Assembly: GCA_047974375.1 (NCBI GenBank) | Contig: JBKECF010000096.1 | Coordinates: 1-11,447, forward strand | From: JBKECF01 sp047974375 | GTDB taxonomy: Bacteria; Bacillota; Clostridia; Lachnospirales; CAMZNU01 | Reading direction: 5' to 3' | DNA length: 11,447 nt | Shown: one piece after another, positions 8,025 to 11,447 of the stretch | Position numbering within the stretch: position 1 is the first letter of the stretch | Layout: each line of letters opens with the position of its first letter | Made by a program: the position numbers and the translations under genes | The notes under the pieces: model-generated | Told to the model about the DNA's origin: nothing | The model's database searches: none | The model's input: the letters and a program-made list of their open reading frames with translations, nothing else

Positions 8025-9434
8025 TTATTTATCTAAATATTGAACTGTTCCATCCATAGGGTTTTTAATATCAAAATCTTCTATTACCGTTCTCTTTAAA
8101 CGACCTATTGATATTTCGTTATCAAGAGCAAGATTATATTTTTCTGTTAAAGCATTTAACGCGCTTTTTATATCTCCGCTATCAGGTTGGCATAAATTCC
8201 ATAAAGTTGTACGCCAGTCATCACCTTCTGGAGCTACAGGTGGAAAGGGTGGATATAAACCTTCGAAATCTTGAATAGCAAATTCTGCTAATTTTCCTGT
8301 TTTTGATTCATCAACTTTTTCTCTTATTGAATTAGAAAAGACAAAATCATAGCCACCCTCTCCATAGCCAATTAAAAAATCATCACTAGATAAAAATTCT
8401 ACCACCTCCCATGCTTTATCTGGATTTGGGGAGGTACTAGTAATTGACCAACCATTTTTTGGTAATGAAAATAATGTTCCTTTTATTTCTCCATCTAGAG
8501 TTGGCAGTTGAGCAGCGTGCCATTCCATTTGAGTAGGGAATTGTTCAGTTAAAACTCCAACTTCCTGTGATGCATTACCGTACATTCCGATTTTACCTTC
8601 GGCGAATTGAACTCTTTGGGGATCTATAGCTAAAGAAGTTGCTCCAGGAATAACACTTCCGTCAGCAAAAAGTTGTCTACCATATTCTATAATAGGTTCG
8701 AATTTTGCGAAATCATATCTGCCTTTTGCAAAGTCATAAGGCAAAATTCCGCTCATTTCTGCTACAGGTTGGAAAAATCTTTCAAATGGACTAGAGTTAC
8801 CAGGAAACGCAGTGCCATATTTTCCTTCTGCTTCATTTGTTAGTTGGTCAGACATTGTTATAAAGTCTTTCATTGTTTTTGGAGGTTCAGTTAAACCAGC
8901 TGCATCGTACATTTCTTGATTATAAATTAATCTAAATCCACTTCTTTGTGCTGTTGGTATGTATGTAATATTTCCATCAAAAACATTAATATTATCCCAA
9001 GTAGCTCTGTCTAGCTCCAGCCTACTTGCGAATTCATCTGTAATATAATTATTTAGTGGCAATGACAGTCCAGCGTCATAATATTGTTGGGCTTCTAAGG
9101 AAATAGCGGACATATTATACATATCTGGTGCTTGGTGGGAGTTGTAGGCTAACATAAGAACTGAGTTTAGGTTATCGGTTTGAATAGTAAGTTCAACATC
9201 AATATTTGGATTAGCTTCTCCGAAATTTTCTAATTCCTGTCTAACATAAGCTTCATCGTGTCTATTATTTGTCCAAATTGTGATTAAGGTATCTTCATTT
9301 TTATTTTTATTATCACCATTAACCGTTTCTTCTTGTACGCTATCCTTGCTTATTTCTTTACTACTATTACTACATCCCGTCATGATACTTAGAATAAATG
9401 TAAATGCTAATATGCTAATAATATTTCTTTTCAT
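8025..9434 (-). CDS. Sugar ABC transporter substrate-binding lipoprotein (CUT1, family 1)
   Basis: A 469-residue extracellular solute-binding protein. A lipoprotein signal peptide (KR, then a hydrophobic stretch 5-18) ends in the lipobox IMTG-C21. A polar Ser/Lys/Asn linker follows to about 48, and the mature domain starts at TLITIWTNNR. Later features fit sugar-binding proteins of about 420 mature residues: APDMYNMS, a YIPTAQRSG segment, the ending of lobe 1 at AQRSGFRLIYNQEMYDAAGL, and the NPDKAWEVVEFLSS helix. The protein is anchored outside the membrane and delivers an oligosaccharide to the two permeases that follow. The ATG lies 6 nt after AGGAGGT, and that ribosome site overlaps the stop codon of the repressor gene. 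The ligand cannot be read from the sequence. Confidence 0.93.
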   Translation of the reverse strand: MKRNIISILAFTFILSIMTGCSNSSKEISKDSVQEETVNGDNKNKNEDTLITIWTNNRHDEAYVRQELENFGEANPNIDVELTIQTDNLNSVLMLAYNSHQAPDMYNMSAISLEAQQYYDAGLSLPLNNYITDEFASRLELDRATWDNINVFDGNITYIPTAQRSGFRLIYNQEMYDAAGLTEPPKTMKDFITMSDQLTNEAEGKYGTAFPGNSSPFERFFQPVAEMSGILPYDFAKGRYDFAKFEPIIEYGRQLFADGSVIPGATSLAIDPQRVQFAEGKIGMYGNASQEVGVLTEQFPTQMEWHAAQLPTLDGEIKGTLFSLPKNGWSITSTSPNPDKAWEVVEFLSSDDFLIGYGEGGYDFVFSNSIREKVDESKTGKLAEFAIQDFEGLYPPFPPVAPEGDDWRTTLWNLCQPDSGDIKSALNALTEKYNLALDNEISIGRLKRTVIEDFDIKNPMDGTVQYLDK

Positions 9435-9440
9435 TGTATT

Positions 9441-9447
9441 ACCTCCT
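9441..9447 (-). promoter_or_regulatory. Ribosome site of the binding-protein gene overlapping the repressor stop codon
   Basis: On the minus strand the repressor frame ends with TAG (9448-9446), and AGGAGGT (9447-9441) begins at the A of that stop. The binding-protein ATG follows 6 nt later. This is the geometry of translational coupling. In the present sequence most repressor ribosomes would stop early, at the TAG at 9617-9619, leaving about 170 nt untranslated before this site. Confidence 0.8.
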
Positions 9448-10435
9448 ATTTTTTTACAATTAGTTTTGATTTTAATTCAATATGTTCTACTGGCAGAAGA
9501 TTGTTATTAATCCTGTTTAATAGTCTTTTAGCACTTGTATATCCAATGTTATAAATTGGCTGTTTGATAGTGACCACTTAAAATTATTGTCTATATCAAA
9601 TAATTTAGCTCTGGATCTAGATGATCATTTTCAAATAAGTGGATATGACGATTTTGATGAGTCGCCAAGCTATCTTCCAATTATGGTTATTTCCATTAAC
9701 GCCTATTATTACTTTCCTTTTTTGTTTTATTCTAGATATTTCGAGTAATTCCTTGGCAAAAAAAGCTTCGTTGGACAAATTGCCTTCAATAATCCTGGAG
9801 GATGATTGAAGATTATTTATCTTAATAAAATTATTATATGCTTCTATTCTAATATTTCTTGAAACGCCATCTTTTTTTTCTTCTGAAAACAAAACAAAAT
9901 AATTAAATCCTCTAGCTAAAAAATAACTAAGTAGTTCTTGGATTATCTCGTAGTTGTCACTACTAATCAGATCGAACCCCCTCTCCTTTATATTTCTTTC
10001 TGCAAGAACAATTGGTATTCTATTACTAATATTTTTCAAGTACAGTCCAAAATAGTCTACAGATGACACAACTAACCCATCAATTTTATTTTCAAAAGAT
10101 TTAATATACTCTCTTTCTCTAAGAATATTTTTATCTGTATTTGACATAATCACATTAAAACCTTCTTCATAACCAGCTTCAAAAACACCTTTGGATAAAT
10201 TAGCATAAAATGAATCTGTAATATCTGGAATGATTAAACCGATTATGCCGAACTTGGATTTTTTGTAATTTCTAAATTTTTCATTTGGCATATATTCTAA
10301 ATCAAAAATAGCATTTTCAATTCTACCCTTAGTTGTTTCAGACATCATGTTATGCTTGTTATTTAAGTAATTTGAAACTGAGCTTTTTGAAACTTTAGCT
10401 TTTTCGGCTATGTCTTTTATAGTTACTTTTTTCAT
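9446..10435 (-). pseudogene. LacI-family repressor gene broken by three clustered 1-nt deletions
   Basis: The N-terminus is a classic LacI DNA-binding head (VTIKDIAEKAKVSKSSVSNY, 4-23), followed by a periplasmic-binding-like domain from about 62 (FGIIGLIIPDI). The uninterrupted frame ends at 9617 after 272 residues, and its last 20 or so make no family sense. The proper C-terminus lies in the DNA beyond: LEDSLATHQNRHIHLFENDH in a second frame, DNNFK in a third, then VVTIKQPIYNIGYTSAKRLL back in the first, ending at the TAG at 9446-9448. Single missing bases near 9681, 9592 and 9577 explain all of this, and restoring them gives 330 residues, the normal length. As written, the regulator lacks part of its effector and dimer domain. 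The start is supported by the family N-terminus, though no ribosome site sits close to it. First gene of the operon and probable local repressor. Sequencing error is possible. Confidence 0.85.
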
Positions 10436-10442
10436 AATAAAT

Positions 10443-10457
10443 CGATTTAGTAAATCG
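10443..10457. promoter_or_regulatory. Probable LacI-type operator, copy 1 (perfect palindrome)
   Basis: CGATTTAGTAAATCG is a perfect inverted repeat with 7-bp arms and one central base. It overlaps a second palindrome, TAAATCGATTTA (10438-10449). It lies 8 bp from the repressor ATG, between a distant GGAG (10461-10464) and the start, and about 75 bp downstream of the predicted transcription start. Bound repressor would act as a roadblock. A near-copy occurs 184 bp away. Assignment to the adjacent repressor is inferred from position and symmetry. Confidence 0.72.
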
Positions 10458-10538
10458 TTTCTCCTCTCTATGGTGTTAATGACATATAAGTGTTAAAAAA
10501 TTAATATTTATAATATGAACACATAAAGCATATTATGT

Positions 10539-10567
10539 AATATATACTATATAATTCTTATTGTCAA
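10539..10567 (-). promoter_or_regulatory. Sigma-A-type promoter of the minus-strand operon
   Basis: On the minus strand a perfect -35 box TTGACA (10567-10562) is separated by exactly 17 bp from TATATT (10544-10539, five of six consensus bases). Transcription would start near 10532, giving a leader of about 97 nt that contains operator copy 1. Flanking A/T tracts could act as an UP element. It is the best promoter match in the window and should drive repressor, transporter and enzyme genes together. Confidence 0.78.
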
Positions 10568-10626
10568 TTATATATTTGTAATTATTTTAATATTTATAAA
10601 TATAGCTAGATTATAATTAGTTATAT

Positions 10627-10641
10627 CGCTTTACTAAACCG
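10627..10641. promoter_or_regulatory. Probable LacI-type operator, copy 2 (near-perfect palindrome)
   Basis: CGCTTTACTAAACCG is an inverted repeat with one mismatched pair in the arms. Read on the minus strand it is CGGTTTAGTAAAGCG, differing from copy 1 at two positions of 15, and the flanking AT before and after also matches in part. The two centres are 184 bp apart and flank the operon promoter, an arrangement compatible with repression by DNA looping. It also lies upstream of galM, so both transcripts may be controlled. Confidence 0.65.
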
Positions 10642-10698
10642 ATGATTAGAAGAAATATTTAGTTAATATTTAAATTGTGAATTTAAGGAATTGTAATT

Positions 10699-10732
10699 TT
10701 ATGGCTTATGATGAGCTATAAATAATTTTTTT
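10699..10732 (+). terminator. Terminator-like hairpin with no + strand gene upstream
   Basis: TTATGGCT (10699-10706) pairs with AGCTATAA (10714-10721), eight pairs including one G-T, around a 7-nt loop. A run of seven T follows at 10726-10732. It points along the + strand and ends just before the putative galM promoter. No + strand gene lies between the repressor gene and this hairpin, so its purpose is unclear. It may insulate galM from antisense or spurious transcription, attenuate a longer galM transcript, or be left from a former neighbour. Confidence 0.45.
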
Positions 10733-10739
10733 AGAACCC

Positions 10740-10768
10740 TTGTAAATACTGAATATTTGTTTTATTCT
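10740..10768 (+). promoter_or_regulatory. Possible galM promoter
   Basis: TTGTAA (10740-10745), 17 bp, then TATTCT (10763-10768), each matching four of six consensus bases. Transcription would start near 10775, about 53 nt before the galM GTG. In such AT-rich DNA weak matches are common. It is preferred because it follows the hairpin and has correct spacing. Confidence 0.35.
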
Positions 10769-10827
10769 AGAATTATAAAAATTAGAAGTAATTCATAAAA
10801 TTATTTGTAAACTTAAAGGAGGTCGTA

Positions 10828-11447
10828 GTGGAAATTATTATTTTGGAAAATGAAAATATAACGGTTCAACTTTTACCATTTGGTGCTACAATTTACAAAT
10901 TATTTACAAAGGATAAAAGTGGGAAATTAGAAAATATTGTGCTTTCTTACCCTGACTGTGAGGAATATAAAACTACAAAAACTTATTTTGGTATGACTTG
11001 TGGACGTCATGCTGGTAGGATTGTAAATGGGAAATTTACAATTGATGGAAAAGCGTATCAAGTTGATGTAAACAACAACGGTCATTCTTTACATGGCGGT
11101 ACTAGTGGAATAAGTCACAAACTTTGGTCTTATAAAATGAATTACGAAAATTGCGTTTCGTTTTTTTTAGAATCACCAGATGGGGATATGGGCTTTCCTG
11201 GAAATGTCAAAATTGAAGTAATTTATACATTAGAAGATAATACTTTAACGGTTGAGTATAAAGGTGTAAGTGATAAAAATACTTTATTGAACTTAACTAA
11301 CCATAGTTATTTTAATTTATCTGGCAATCTTAAAGAAGCTATGTACGAACACAAATTACAAATTAATGCAGATAAATTTATAAACACAGATGAATTTGTT
11401 AATGCAGTAAGTGTTGATAAAGTGGATGGAACGGATTTTGATTTTAG
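10828..11447 (+). CDS. galM: Aldose 1-epimerase, N-terminal part (continues at the left end of the window)
   Basis: Interconverts alpha and beta anomers of aldoses in the cytoplasm, helping sugars released by hydrolases or lyases reach kinases that prefer one anomer. The GTG start lies 5 nt after AAAGGAGG (10815-10822), an excellent ribosome site, and no in-frame alternative start is visible nearby. This part encodes residues 1-206 of a 325-residue protein, close to the usual length of about 340. Motifs are GRHAGRI (R64), NNGHSLHGG (H89) and LTNHSYFNL (H159), matching Arg71, His96 and His170 of Lactococcus GalM. The spacings agree closely. The gene runs off the right end within the 30-bp repeat and resumes at base 31 of the left end with no frame change. 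It is divergent from the operon and shares its regulatory region. Confidence 0.95.
   Translation, partial: MEIIILENENITVQLLPFGATIYKLFTKDKSGKLENIVLSYPDCEEYKTTKTYFGMTCGRHAGRIVNGKFTIDGKAYQVDVNNNGHSLHGGTSGISHKLWSYKMNYENCVSFFLESPDGDMGFPGNVKIEVIYTLEDNTLTVEYKGVSDKNTLLNLTNHSYFNLSGNLKEAMYEHKLQINADKFINTDEFVNAVSVDKVDGTDFDF
11418..11447. repeat. Terminal direct repeat, right copy
   Basis: Identical to bases 1-30. The reading frame of galM passes through this copy and continues after the left copy, so the two copies represent one biological stretch. The unique length of the molecule or repeat unit is 11417 bp. Confidence 0.97.

Larger units (their letters stand above)
10436..10827. other. Divergent regulatory region between the repressor gene and galM
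   Basis: A 392-bp, extremely AT-rich non-coding stretch between divergent genes. I see no small ORF with a credible ribosome site in it. It holds the minus-strand operon promoter, two copies of the palindrome, a + strand terminator-like hairpin and a weak galM promoter, each listed separately. I found no convincing CcpA cre site. Confidence 0.8.

Noticed and set aside
10521..10538. Inverted repeat ACATAA-6-TTATGT next to the operon -10 box, considered as a third operator
   Set aside because: The arms are short and pure A/T-type sequence in a very AT-rich region, and it does not match the two palindromes that resemble each other.
10436..10827. CcpA cre site for catabolite repression
   Set aside because: No segment fits the cre pattern closely. 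The few CG steps present belong to the two palindromes.
1..11447. CRISPR array, tRNA, rRNA, riboswitch, plasmid replication origin or phage module
   Set aside because: Nothing in the sequence supports any of these: no spaced direct repeats, no cloverleaf-like segment in the gaps, no iterons and no replication protein.

Overview
The window is AT-rich throughout (roughly 30 % G+C by eye). It has strong AGGAGG-type ribosome binding sites, tightly packed genes, a lipobox-type solute-binding protein and CUT1 sugar permeases with no ATPase of their own. This suggests a low-GC Firmicute, probably a Clostridia-type anaerobe. No 16S, tRNA or taxonomic marker is present, so the assignment is an inference.

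The two ends are the same sequence: bases 1-30 are identical to bases 11418-11447. Joining them fuses two open fragments, without a frame break, into one full-length 325-residue aldose 1-epimerase (galM) with all its catalytic motifs. The window is therefore a permuted circle, or one unit of a tandem array, of 11417 bp. It carries no recognisable replication, partition, mobilisation, recombinase or phage gene.

Layout, read around the circle. galM is on the + strand (10828-11447, continuing at 31-388). It faces a long minus-strand operon across a bidirectional hairpin terminator (401-447). The operon runs, in transcription order, from a LacI-type repressor (9446-10435, broken by three 1-nt deletions near its 3' end) to a lipoprotein sugar-binding protein (8025-9434), two CUT1 permeases (7042-7956 and 6163-7032), a 777-residue cytoplasmic protein resembling the toroid-plus-beta-sandwich polysaccharide lyases (3826-6159), a KdgF-type cupin (3429-3758), a 622-residue DUF3604/PHP-like metalloprotein (1493-3361) and a ROK sugar kinase (468-1418). 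The 392-bp gap between galM and the repressor gene holds a near-consensus minus-strand promoter, two copies of a 15-bp palindrome likely to be the repressor operator, a terminator-like hairpin and a weaker galM promoter.

How the genes may work together: an oligosaccharide is captured by the lipoprotein and imported by the two permeases, using an ATPase encoded elsewhere. It is then broken down in the cytoplasm, since neither the lyase-like protein nor the DUF3604 protein has a signal peptide. KdgF-type cupins linearise 4,5-unsaturated uronates released by lyases, so the imported glycan probably contains uronic acid. The epimerase and ROK kinase suggest that a neutral aldose is released as well. 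The substrate is unknown. The DUF3604 protein and the 777-residue protein have no established activity that I can name, which makes this a candidate undescribed intracellular uronoglycan-oligosaccharide pathway.
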